DNA from: Pseudomonadota bacterium
GTDB lineage: Bacteria > Bdellovibrionota > Bdellovibrionia > Bdellovibrionales > JACTMU01
Direction of reading: 5' to 3'
Assembly (NCBI GenBank): GCA_014584465.1
Contig: JACTMU010000096.1
Location: 1 to 47,392, forward strand
DNA length: 47,392 bases
A program made the translations under genes and the position numbers. The notes beneath the pieces are model-generated. The model searched no databases. It was given only the letters and a program-made list of their open reading frames with translations, and was not told where the DNA came from. This document shows, piece by piece, positions 25,831 through 34,178 of the stretch (the first letter of the stretch is position 1; the number at the start of each line of letters is the position of its first letter).

Positions 25831-25962
25831 GGAAGGTCATTCCGTCTAGACCTCGACGAGAGGCGACCTCGACGCTCAAACTTTGATCCCATCAACACAA
25901 CTAAATTTATGAGACTCTTAATACTTGGTTTAGCCATAAGAATGCCCTACCGATAGGATATT

Positions 25963-25980
25963 GCATGTCTATAGACATGC
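25963..25980. promoter_or_regulatory. 18-bp perfect palindrome
   Basis: GCATGTCTATAGACATGC is fully self-complementary with no loop, the form of a dimeric regulator site. It lies 24 bp before the MITE-like element, in the 350-bp gap upstream of the heme-sensor kinase. It could be an operator for that kinase gene that was separated from it by the insertion. Confidence 0.4.
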
Positions 25981-26003
25981 CAGTGTAGGAACGAATGCGT
26001 AAC

Positions 26004-26172
26004 TAGTGTCTGGCTCGAAACCTGCTTTCGAGCGAATCGCCATAAGTTTTCCTTATACCGAGGCGGGGGGCGACGAAGGGCTAGCCCGAGGCGCTAACTC
26101 GAGGAGGCTCAGCGAAGGTATAAGGAAAACTTATGGTGAATTCGCCGAAATGAGGTTTTGCGCCAGACACTA
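26004..26172. mobile_element. MITE-like 169-bp imperfect palindrome
   Basis: Arms 26004-26059 and 26117-26172 are 56-bp inverted repeats with roughly ten differences, around a 57-bp unpaired centre. The outer 11 bases (TAGTGTCTGGC) and the inner 18 (CCATAAGTTTTCCTTATA) match exactly. The TA at each edge suggests TA target duplication, as in Tc1/mariner or IS630-type MITEs. No transposase is inside. The right end lies 12 bp before the kinase start codon, so the element forms most of that gene's leader. Confidence 0.85.
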
Positions 26173-26184
26173 ACTAAAGGGATC

Positions 26185-28926
26185 ATGAGCTGGTTTTTAG
26201 GCTTGCTTGAAAGGCATTTGAACATTGTCATTGTGATTCTCATCGCAATGAGCTTTCTGTTCATTATTGGACCCTTGGAGTTGCTCTCGACTCGATTGGT
26301 TGAGAATATTGCGGTTTCAGATGCCAAACTCTATGCTGAAGCAGTTGCACAGTTTCGAACCATCTACTCCAGTGAAATTGTAAAAAAGGCCCAAGATTTT
26401 GGCATGAAGATCTCCCATGATGTTCACGAAGATCCTCAAGCAATTCCACTACCTGCAACATTGAGCATACTTCTTGGGAAGCGAATCGGGGAGAGTGCCC
26501 ATGGTGGAGTGACCAAGTTGGTGAGCCCCTATCCCTTTCCTTTTCGCGAAGGGACAGGAGGACTCAGGGATTCCTTTGAAGTGGAGGCATGGAACTATCT
26601 TCAGAAGACACCCATGGGATCGTATCATCGATTTGAGATGATTGATGAGAAGATGGTCTTGCGTTATGCGACCGCCGATGTCATGGCGAGCTCCTGTGTT
26701 GAATGTCACAATCAACATCCATTGTCTCCAAAGCGGGATTGGAAGGTAGGGGATGTTCGGGGAATCTTAGAGGTCATCCGCCCAGTGGATGTCGTACTGG
26801 CACAGGCTAAATCAGAAATATTTGGAACTCAACTTTTCATTACAGTGCTTACACTTTTGTTTGTCGTCTTGTTGGTCATTGCCGTTCGTCACCTTAAGGA
26901 GTTGAAGAATGAATTGGTAAAAACTGCCAAGACGGCTCTTGCTGGGAGTGCGGCCAAGACCGAGTTTTTGGCAAATATGAGTCATGAGATTCGGACACCT
27001 ATGAACTCCATTGTGGGAATGGCGGAACTTCTCTCTGAAACGAGATTGGATGAGACTCAAGAAGGGTACCTTAAGGGACTGCAAACGGCCAGTGACTCTC
27101 TTCTGGATCTGGTCAATGACGTCTTGGATGTATCTAAAATTGAAGCAGGATGTCTCGAACTTGAAAACGTCAACTTCAATTTGAGTGAAGTTCTAGATTC
27201 GATCATTGAGATCATGGGGCCTAAGGCGTTTCAAAAAAAGATTGAGTTCATCGTGGCATGTGATCCCAAAGTCAATCCAAACTTGGTAGGAGATCCGACT
27301 CGATTGCGACAGATTCTGATCAATCTTGTGGGCAATGCGATCAAATTTACAATGCATGGTGAAGTTGTTCTTAAGGTCGAACTTACAGGTGGAAACAGTT
27401 CAAAAGTTCATCTTTGCTTTTCTGTTTTGGATACGGGCGTAGGCATCAGCTTTGATGCAATTCAAAAGATCTTTCAAAAGTTCACACAGGCAGAGAGTTC
27501 AACGACTCGTAAATTTGGTGGCACAGGGTTAGGACTTAACATTTCTCAGATGCTGGTCAAGATGATGGGGGGCCAAATCAAAGTGACCAGCGAGGAGGGA
27601 AAGGGAAGTCGATTCTACTTTGAGCTTGTTCTACCCACTCAGAATGTCCGCGCTTCTACGTCTGTCCATCAGAAGCAATTTAGAAAAAAGTGCATCTTGA
27701 TTATTGAGGACAATGAGAGTGCAAGAAAGATGGTTCATGCTGAGCTCACTGCCAGAGGAGCCGATGTGGTGGAGGCTGAAGATGGCTTGAGTGGGATCAA
27801 GCTTGCGCAGAGGGCCGCCCTCAACAATAAGTCATTCGACCTTGTCTTGACGGATCATCAACTGCCTGATTTGGATTCTGCAGAAATTGTGGAACGAATT
27901 CACGATGTCTCTGGCGAGAAAAAGCCAACAATTGTCATTATGGGCAGCATCAATGTGAAGATTGAATTCTTGGCTCAGTGTTCTAAAGCGAAGTCCGATG
28001 GTTTTTTGCCAAAACCCATCAAGGCAGCCCAGCTTCTGGAGGTTGTGACTCAGTTACTAATGCCAGACCAAGTGGAGTTTGCGGCCTCATTAGAAAGTGC
28101 AGAGAATGCTCTCTTAGTTTTTGATCCTGGGACTCAAGTTGATTTCAACTTAAAGGAGATTGTAGATCTATGTGCAGAGAGGTCCGTCTTGGTTCAAAGT
28201 TTCGATGAACTTATGGATCCAAAGCTGCCAATCTCGACGTGCGCCATGGTGGTCAATGTGGCGAATATGGATTGCGAGTTCTGTAAGTGGTTTCTCAGGA
28301 TCAGAGAAAACGGGTGGTCGGTTCCAATCTTGTTTGTATTTCCAGATGGGCAAGAAATTCAAAGATTGGCGATTGGTTGGGAAAGTGAGATTCAGTTTGT
28401 CAATGAAGAGATCACTTATGAGATCTTCTATAGGCATCTCAGGAAGGTTGTCTTGAAAGGGCTCTCTTGTCTGAATGATCGGAAAGTCGTGTCTCAATCA
28501 AGTCCTTCTCGACTGTTGATCGTAGATGACTGCGAGGACAATCGAAACATGCTTCAAATCTTCTTGAAGAATCTTGATTGCAAGATTGAGTTCGCATGTG
28601 ATGGAATTGAAGCCTTGCAGAAGTATCATGAGAGTAGGTTTGATTTGATCCTCATGGATCTTCAACTTCCGAAAAAGAGTGGTTATGAGGTCGTAACGAC
28701 CATCCGTGCATTTGAAAAGGAGGGTGGACTGGCGAGAACTCCGATCGTAGCACTCTCTGGATTTGCAATGAAGGAAGAGGTTCAAAGAGCCCTTGATGTG
28801 GGCTGTGATGTTCATCTTTCAAAACCCATTAAGAAGCAACAGCTTCTGGAAGTGATAACTCAGTACACATCTCAACCCATTGAGGTCTCTAAAGATGCTG
28901 ATGCTTCAGGAAAGATGGCCAGTTAG
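26185..28926 (+). CDS. Hybrid histidine kinase with c-type heme Tll0287/DUF3365-like sensor
   Basis: Membrane sensor kinase of 913 residues. Transmembrane helix 1 is at about 12-33. The periplasmic sensor (40-205) carries C171-V-E-C-H175 in the same context as the MCP at 16.2 kb. Transmembrane helix 2 is at about 214-234. A HisKA domain follows (His267 in MSHEIRTPMN), then the HATPase (NAIKFT, DTGVGI, GGTGLGL). Three receiver-like modules come next: the first has Asp in LTDHQLPD, the second is degenerate (VVNVANMDCEF where the Asp strand should be), and the third is complete (DD pocket, LMDLQLPKKSGYE, SKP). The open frame extends to a TTG at 26158 inside the MITE-like element; ATG 26185 with AAAGGGA is the better start. 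Likely senses redox state or a gaseous ligand. The output partner is unknown. Confidence 0.93.
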   Translation: MSWFLGLLERHLNIVIVILIAMSFLFIIGPLELLSTRLVENIAVSDAKLYAEAVAQFRTIYSSEIVKKAQDFGMKISHDVHEDPQAIPLPATLSILLGKRIGESAHGGVTKLVSPYPFPFREGTGGLRDSFEVEAWNYLQKTPMGSYHRFEMIDEKMVLRYATADVMASSCVECHNQHPLSPKRDWKVGDVRGILEVIRPVDVVLAQAKSEIFGTQLFITVLTLLFVVLLVIAVRHLKELKNELVKTAKTALAGSAAKTEFLANMSHEIRTPMNSIVGMAELLSETRLDETQEGYLKGLQTASDSLLDLVNDVLDVSKIEAGCLELENVNFNLSEVLDSIIEIMGPKAFQKKIEFIVACDPKVNPNLVGDPTRLRQILINLVGNAIKFTMHGEVVLKVELTGGNSSKVHLCFSVLDTGVGISFDAIQKIFQKFTQAESSTTRKFGGTGLGLNISQMLVKMMGGQIKVTSEEGKGSRFYFELVLPTQNVRASTSVHQKQFRKKCILIIEDNESARKMVHAELTARGADVVEAEDGLSGIKLAQRAALNNKSFDLVLTDHQLPDLDSAEIVERIHDVSGEKKPTIVIMGSINVKIEFLAQCSKAKSDGFLPKPIKAAQLLEVVTQLLMPDQVEFAASLESAENALLVFDPGTQVDFNLKEIVDLCAERSVLVQSFDELMDPKLPISTCAMVVNVANMDCEFCKWFLRIRENGWSVPILFVFPDGQEIQRLAIGWESEIQFVNEEITYEIFYRHLRKVVLKGLSCLNDRKVVSQSSPSRLLIVDDCEDNRNMLQIFLKNLDCKIEFACDGIEALQKYHESRFDLILMDLQLPKKSGYEVVTTIRAFEKEGGLARTPIVALSGFAMKEEVQRALDVGCDVHLSKPIKKQQLLEVITQYTSQPIEVSKDADASGKMAS

Positions 28927-28929
28927 TTC

Positions 28930-28965
28930 GTGGCCGGCTTGAAACCTCGGTTTCGCGCCAGCCAC
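28930..28965. repeat. Short hairpin of the GGCnnGAAACC family
   Basis: 17-bp arms (28930-28946 and 28949-28965) with three imperfect positions around a 2-nt loop, starting 3 bases after the kinase stop. The left arm matches the terminus of the 26.0-kb element at 14 of 17 bases (GTGGCCGGCTTGAAACC against GTGTCTGGCTCGAAACC). It may be a solo terminus pair and may also end the kinase transcript. Confidence 0.65.
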
Positions 28966-29126
28966 TCCTCAGGGGCTCCTGCCTTTAGGATTGAATATTT
29001 TACTTAGTTCTATTTTCAAAAATAGGGTTCTTCTCCTCCGGGGATGCATTTCTGATGACACACTCTCTGTGTTGCGCTATAGCATCCCACAGAGAAAGTT
29101 CTTTTCTCGAGTGTGGAGGGGATGCG

Positions 29127-30464
29127 TTGCAACGGGGGCCATTTCAATTATCCATTGTCATTTTGGTTGTAGGGACCGCCTTTTTAGGATCTCTTGAAAC
29201 CGCAATTCCAAAGGGTGGTCTTCAGGGCACTCGCTCTCAACTCTTTTTGTCACCTATGAGAATCGATGCAACTCCCCTAGAAGGTGAATCTTGGTTGAAT
29301 GGTACCGAAATGGGGGATCCACAAAGAGACGACTTGGGCGATCTTGACTTGGGAATTGAAGAGCCGGATCCCGAACTTGATGCCATCATTGAAGTTGGAA
29401 GACGCAATTTGGAATGGGTGAGAGTGGTCAATCGTCTTCGCGATCGGCACCAACGACTTGTTTTGTCTTCGAAGCAGAGTCAACCCGCCAATTCCATGGA
29501 ATCGCCGCGAAGGTACAATCGTGCCACGATTCTAGAGGAGTATCAGGTCGCTTTAAGTCAGATGGATCCAATCCAAAAGGAGAATCTTCTCTCCTCCAAC
29601 CTCTTGCCGGGGGCGCTTCCGATCGAAGATGGAACTTTTCTAGAGGGTGTCAAGAAGATCCATCGAGTCTATGAAAGAGCCACGCGATGGAAATTTCTGT
29701 CTGGCGAGATGGACTATTTGGCAGAACGAAGACGGCATGACATTCGTGGTTACTACTATCTTAATTCTGAACCTGATCTCGCAGAGAAGCTGAAGAGTCT
29801 AACTTTGGTTCGTCCTGAAAAAAGGGATGAACTGCTTCAATGGTTGGTGCAGCTGTGCTTCAGCTCGCGTGCCAATGAAACTTTATGTGCAAATGAGCTT
29901 GATGATTTGGTGAGAGGTTCACGAGATTTGAATGAGTACTTTCGTCAGTATGTTGAAGTTTCAAAGAATCTCTACAGATCGTTTTTTACGATAGGATCTC
30001 CTTTGCCAGAGGTCCGTTGGAGCCAAAGTGGATCTTTAGAACTTTTGACCGTCCACTTTCGCCATTCAGGGAGCCCGGAGATTGATGAATTTCTTAAGGT
30101 GAATGTGGAGGATGAGTGGCGAGGTGCGGGCTGGGCCGTGAAGATTGAATATGTGGACTCCGAAGATGAGAAGTTGCCGAGGGTTGAGTTTCAACCTGGA
30201 GTTGTTCCACATGTGGAGGGCAAGTACCGCAATCGGATCATCATGGATGCCAACACCTCATTGGACGAGTACGACACACAGTGGACCATTCGCCATGAAT
30301 TTGGTCACATACTCGGATTTCCTGACTGTTATCTTGAGTATTTTGACTCCGAACAAGGGATGATGGTCTATTATCAAATTGATACCAACAACATCATGTG
30401 CAGCCGAAGGGGCCAACTGCAACCCACCCACTTCGAAGAGCTACAACAGGCATACCCGCGATAA
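29127..30464 (+). CDS. Secreted metzincin-like zinc metalloprotease
   Basis: Exported protein of 445 residues, not assignable to a named family. The C-terminal part carries RHEFGHILGFPD, matching the metzincin zinc motif HExxHxxGxxD. About 34 residues later NNIMCSRRG fits a Met-turn. The first 30 residues (QRGPFQLSIVILVVGTAFLGSL) form a signal peptide. The large middle region (about 60-300) is charged and largely helical, with no recognised domain; it may be a propeptide. The TTG at 29127 is chosen because GGAGGGG lies 5 bases upstream; the ATG at 29055 has no such site and would bury the signal peptide. A role in degrading external protein fits, but the substrate is unknown. Confidence 0.8.
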   Translation: MQRGPFQLSIVILVVGTAFLGSLETAIPKGGLQGTRSQLFLSPMRIDATPLEGESWLNGTEMGDPQRDDLGDLDLGIEEPDPELDAIIEVGRRNLEWVRVVNRLRDRHQRLVLSSKQSQPANSMESPRRYNRATILEEYQVALSQMDPIQKENLLSSNLLPGALPIEDGTFLEGVKKIHRVYERATRWKFLSGEMDYLAERRRHDIRGYYYLNSEPDLAEKLKSLTLVRPEKRDELLQWLVQLCFSSRANETLCANELDDLVRGSRDLNEYFRQYVEVSKNLYRSFFTIGSPLPEVRWSQSGSLELLTVHFRHSGSPEIDEFLKVNVEDEWRGAGWAVKIEYVDSEDEKLPRVEFQPGVVPHVEGKYRNRIIMDANTSLDEYDTQWTIRHEFGHILGFPDCYLEYFDSEQGMMVYYQIDTNNIMCSRRGQLQPTHFEELQQAYPR

Positions 30465-30531
30465 CAGTTTCTATGTCACCTGGCATTGGTCCATTTCATG
30501 GATGGACAAGCCAGATCAAAGAACGAGGGCC

Positions 30532-31300
30532 CTATTGTTTTTCGTTGAGATCGGGGAACGAGGCACACATCGGAGAATAGGCAAGATCGTGCAACTCCTC
30601 AAAACTAGAGCCCTTCAAAAACGCCACGTTGAGCTGCAGAAAGCACTTTAGTTTTCCTAAGAAACTGTGTCCCATGTGGGGATCCAGATAGAGAAAGCTG
30701 TTGGGCATGGCCTGACTCATTCGGATCATGCCCAGAGCAGGCGTGACGTGATCATACCATCCGCCGAGGATCATGGTAGGGACTTCAATTTGAGATAGAA
30801 GAGGCGTGTAGTTAAAATACTCCGTCTGGCCACCAAATTCTCTGCAGAAGCACCCAGCTATCGACCTTAAGAAGATCGAAAATTTGTTCTATTTTGCTTT
30901 CGTTCAGGAGCAACAGTACCTCATCGAGCTTTTGGGGGTTCTTTTCCGTTCTTCCCTTATAGCCGTAGAGGTAGTTGAAGGACCAATTCAATAAAGCCAT
31001 CTTAACATCGCTACGAGTCTGAGTCTTCTCGTTAAATTCACTTCTCTTTTCACTGGTGATGGCAGAAAAAACTTGGTTTTCATATTGAACCCCAGCAAGG
31101 TGAAACTCATCCACTGAGCTGATGGCTCCACCAAGAAAGAGGCGCTCAAGATGATGTGGGAAGAGGAGTGCGTAAGTCTGCAGGTTTCTAGCTCCCAAGG
31201 GCCCTGACTTCGTAGATGTAATGCTTGACGGAGTCAAGCGAGAATGACACGATTGGAACCTCTCGGAGGTGGGCCTCTAATCAAAAAAAGATTTTGAAAA
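30532..31300 (-). pseudogene. Decayed S33-type alpha/beta hydrolase (prolyl/tripeptidyl aminopeptidase-like)
   Basis: Read leftward, pieces of one peptidase lie in different frames. Near 31290-31240 is an N-terminal-like segment (FLIRGPPPRGSNRVILA) ending in TGA. From 31237 another frame has GPLGARNLQTYALLFPHHLERLFLGG, the region after the nucleophile elbow, and runs to TAA at 30812. The homology continues in a further frame (CREFGGQTEYFNYTPLLSQ, then VPTMILGGWYDHVTPALG, with the acid-region Asp and the His in HMGHSFLG) to 30532. At least one internal deletion and a frameshift near 30850 are needed to explain this. No intact GxSxG elbow is present, so it is almost certainly non-functional. 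Confidence 0.82.
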
Positions 31301-31318
31301 TGAAAAAGGGGAGATGGG

Positions 31319-31828
31319 TTGAAGCGACCAGACTGCATCAAGAATTACAGTGAGATTCAGGAGAATCCAAGTGAGAGTCACTATCCTTTGAGCAGAGAGC
31401 TCCATTCGGTCGGGTCTCCTTTTGGAAGGGCCTTCGGGCTTTTGAAATTGGATGTTCATCATGAGCTGTTAAAACCTGGACAGCGCACCTCCTACCCACA
31501 TGCTGAGCAGGATGAGGAGGAGTTTGTCTACGTGATTGAGGGGCGTCCACATCTTTGGCTCCATGGCCATATGCATGAACTGAGTCCTGGTGATGGTGTC
31601 GGTCTTCCTTCCGGAACAGGAATTTGTCACACCTTCATCAACAATACGAGCAGTGATGTTCGACTTCTCGTTGTCGGTGAGAAGTCCAAACCTGAAAGTA
31701 AGATCTACTATCCACTGCATCCGCATCGAAGGACACAGTGTCGGGAGGTGTGGTGGCATGAAGATGTTTGTGATCTTCAAAGGGAGGCACTTTGTCATAT
31801 CGAAGTACAAGGACTCATCATGGAGTGA
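31319..31828 (+). CDS. Cupin-domain protein
   Basis: Single-domain cupin of 169 residues. Motif 1 is PGQRTSYPHAEQDEEEFVYVIEG, with a metal-type His and Glu, and motif 2 is PSGTGICHTFINNTS. Such proteins bind a metal and act as sugar-isomerase-like enzymes, dioxygenases or binding proteins; the specific function is not evident. The TTG start at 31319 is supported by AGGGGAG at proper spacing and by the start of homology. It lies beside the decayed hydrolase, divergent from it. Confidence 0.8.
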   Translation: MKRPDCIKNYSEIQENPSESHYPLSRELHSVGSPFGRAFGLLKLDVHHELLKPGQRTSYPHAEQDEEEFVYVIEGRPHLWLHGHMHELSPGDGVGLPSGTGICHTFINNTSSDVRLLVVGEKSKPESKIYYPLHPHRRTQCREVWWHEDVCDLQREALCHIEVQGLIME

Positions 31829-31972
31829 GATGATTGAGTTTGGTGAGTCCATTGGCGTTGAGCGCCGGTGGACCGAAAACATTCCGGTTTCATTTCAATG
31901 AGTCCGTTTCTTCGTGGCTTAATCTTCTGCTCTCTCGAAAGTACCTTCGAGAGATATGATAGGTGAGAGAAT

Positions 31973-33319
31973 TTGGAGTCGGAATTGAGTCAATTGAGTT
32001 TAAACTTTTCGGTGCGGTCCGCGCTGATTTTCTTCATTGCTGTTTTGCTTTTTCACCTTCCATGGAAGGTGGGTGCACAGGGGAAGCCTTCAGGACACAG
32101 ACTGAATCTTAAGGAGACCCTTCAGTATGCTGAACGCCACTCTCCGGCGTTTGATTCACCAAATCGCAAAAGTACCCTCTATGATCTGGAGGCGCAGTCG
32201 GCCTATCGAAGATTCTTTCCAAGTTTGGATCTTACGGCAACCCATGGTCTGCGGGATGACTCTCCACGAACCCGCGAGCACCCCTGGGCGAGTGAACTTG
32301 CGCTCGAACTCACTGAGAACCTGTATGATCATGGTGTGACCTTTACCAAGTACAAAATCGCTCAACTTCAAAAAAGGCAGTCGGAGTTGATCTCAAAGGA
32401 TGATTTGAATCAGCTGACTCTTGAACTGACATTGGCATTTGTTCAGTTCTCCCGTCTTGACAAGCTTTTGGAGGTTCGATCGTCCCACCACCGGCTTCTC
32501 GCCAAAGAGTTTGGATTTGTATCAGAGGCCTACCACCGTGGGGTAAAGACGCGGAGGGATTTTTTGCGCTTTAAGGCTCAGTTGATGAAATCGGACATCG
32601 AACTTTCTGGTTCCAAGGACTCTCTTCAGAAAATGGAGAGCGACCTTCGAATTCTCATTGGAGTGAAGGACTCTTCGAGTCTCATTCTCTTTGAGCCGTT
32701 GAGGGCCGAGAGTCCAACCTCGGTTTCAACCAACGATCTGGAGTTGAGTGAAAGTTTGGAGTTTCGATCGCTCAGTCTGCAAAAGGAGATTCATGAGTTG
32801 GAGGCGGACCTGGTTCGCCGAAAGTATTGGCCAGAAATTGGGCTTTCCGCTCAGGCAAAATATGGCGCAGCAGATTATTTGGGTACGGGAAATGCTATAG
32901 ATCAAGTGGACTTTGTCGAGTGGAATTTTCTATTTACGTTGAATTACAATTTATGGGATTGGGGCATTCGAAAACGCGATCGGCAGGTTGCAAATCTTCA
33001 GGCTCAAATTAAAAACAATGAGGTTCAAACAAAGGTTCAGGCACTTGAACAGAAGTTGGACCAAACGCAAAGGGATCTGAGACAGTTGCAGAAAAATGTG
33101 GCCCTTGCAAGCGAACTTCTGATGCTTGAGCAGCAAAATGTCACTCTATTGGAGCGGGAATATCGTAATGGAAAGGTGTCCTATCTTGACATGATTGAGG
33201 CATTTAGGGGCCTCCTTGAAGCGAGAGTCGGCTACTATGAAAACTTGTTTGATCTTCAGAAGGCGAATTACACCTCTCTACACTATCAAGGAACACTTTA
33301 TGAAGTTATTTCGAAGTAG
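31973..33319 (+). CDS. TolC-family outer membrane channel protein
   Basis: Outer-membrane efflux channel of 448 residues, near the family's usual length. A signal peptide (SALIFFIAVLLFHLPWKVGAQG) is followed by two long alpha-helical repeats and the typical C-terminal repeat region (LEQQNVTLLEREYRNGKVSYLDMIEAFRGLLEARVGYYENLFDLQKANY). It is the first gene of an operon with the adaptor, overlapping it by 20 bp, and the MacB-like transporter. The three form a trans-envelope export machine. The TTG start has AGGTGAGAG upstream. Confidence 0.9.
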   Translation: MESELSQLSLNFSVRSALIFFIAVLLFHLPWKVGAQGKPSGHRLNLKETLQYAERHSPAFDSPNRKSTLYDLEAQSAYRRFFPSLDLTATHGLRDDSPRTREHPWASELALELTENLYDHGVTFTKYKIAQLQKRQSELISKDDLNQLTLELTLAFVQFSRLDKLLEVRSSHHRLLAKEFGFVSEAYHRGVKTRRDFLRFKAQLMKSDIELSGSKDSLQKMESDLRILIGVKDSSSLILFEPLRAESPTSVSTNDLELSESLEFRSLSLQKEIHELEADLVRRKYWPEIGLSAQAKYGAADYLGTGNAIDQVDFVEWNFLFTLNYNLWDWGIRKRDRQVANLQAQIKNNEVQTKVQALEQKLDQTQRDLRQLQKNVALASELLMLEQQNVTLLEREYRNGKVSYLDMIEAFRGLLEARVGYYENLFDLQKANYTSLHYQGTLYEVISK

Positions 33320-34178
33320 AAAGTCTCTCCTTTTTCTATTGCTGGCCATTTTGATTCCAGTTGGTTTTTTTGTTCGTCCTTTTTTTTTGAAAAAACATGA
33401 TCAAAACGAACGACTTGGTCAGGTGGTACGCCAGGAATTGGTGCAAAGGGTGACGATTGCGGGAGTTGTGGTCCCGGCACGTAAGAGCATCATCATGCCG
33501 CCGTTCAGCGGTTACATCAAAAAGGTCTACGTTCGAACAGGGAGCAAAGTGAAGCAGGATGATCCGATTGTGACGGTCGCACAAACGTTGCAATCGGCAG
33601 AACAGGTCTTTCCACTTCGAGCCCCCTTTGATGGGACTGTTGTTCACGTTGAGAAGTCTGAGGGAGAGTATGTCAAAGAGGGAGATACGAAGAGTTTCAT
33701 CATGAGGATTGACAATCTTGACAAGCTCTTCATTCTAGCGGCAGCCCCTGAGATCGATCGGCCAAAGATCAAAGTTGGAGATGAAGCCATCATCAAGGCT
33801 TCGGGGATCTTGTCAAGATCCTACAAGGGGAGAATCACCGAGATTTCACTCTCAGCACGAGAGAAGGAGGAGTGGGCGCGCTCCCAGATCATAGAGTTTC
33901 CTCTAAGGCTTGAACTTTTAGATGCAGATGATGTGATCAAACCTGGAATGTCTGTGCTTGTGGATGTTTTCACAAAGAGGATCCCCTCGGCTTTGACTTT
34001 GCGGCACGAGTACCTTCATCGTAAGGATGCTCACTATTTTGTAACTCTCAAGGACGGTGAGCGTCGAGAGATTCAGGTTGGGCTTCAGAACGAGGAGGTC
34101 TTTGAGATCGTGGGTGGGCTTGTAGAGGGGGATTGGGTTCGTCAGGTCGACTTTGCCCAGATCTTCAAAGGTGAGTAG
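33300..34178 (+). CDS. Periplasmic adaptor protein, MacA-like
   Basis: Membrane-fusion (HlyD/RND-type) protein of 292 residues linking the inner-membrane transporter to TolC. One N-terminal transmembrane segment (SLLFLLLAILIPVGFFVRPFF) is followed by lipoyl half-motifs (SGYIKKVYVRTGSKVKQDD and PFDGTVVHVEKSEGEYVKEGD), a beta-barrel and a membrane-proximal domain. The hairpin between the lipoyl halves is very short, so the coiled-coil reach is less than in E. coli MacA. ATG 33300 has AAGGA upstream and lies inside the TolC-like 3' end; the open frame upstream of it has no homology. It ends directly against the MacB-like ATG (TAGATG). Confidence 0.88.
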   Translation: MKLFRSRKSLLFLLLAILIPVGFFVRPFFLKKHDQNERLGQVVRQELVQRVTIAGVVVPARKSIIMPPFSGYIKKVYVRTGSKVKQDDPIVTVAQTLQSAEQVFPLRAPFDGTVVHVEKSEGEYVKEGDTKSFIMRIDNLDKLFILAAAPEIDRPKIKVGDEAIIKASGILSRSYKGRITEISLSAREKEEWARSQIIEFPLRLELLDADDVIKPGMSVLVDVFTKRIPSALTLRHEYLHRKDAHYFVTLKDGERREIQVGLQNEEVFEIVGGLVEGDWVRQVDFAQIFKGE

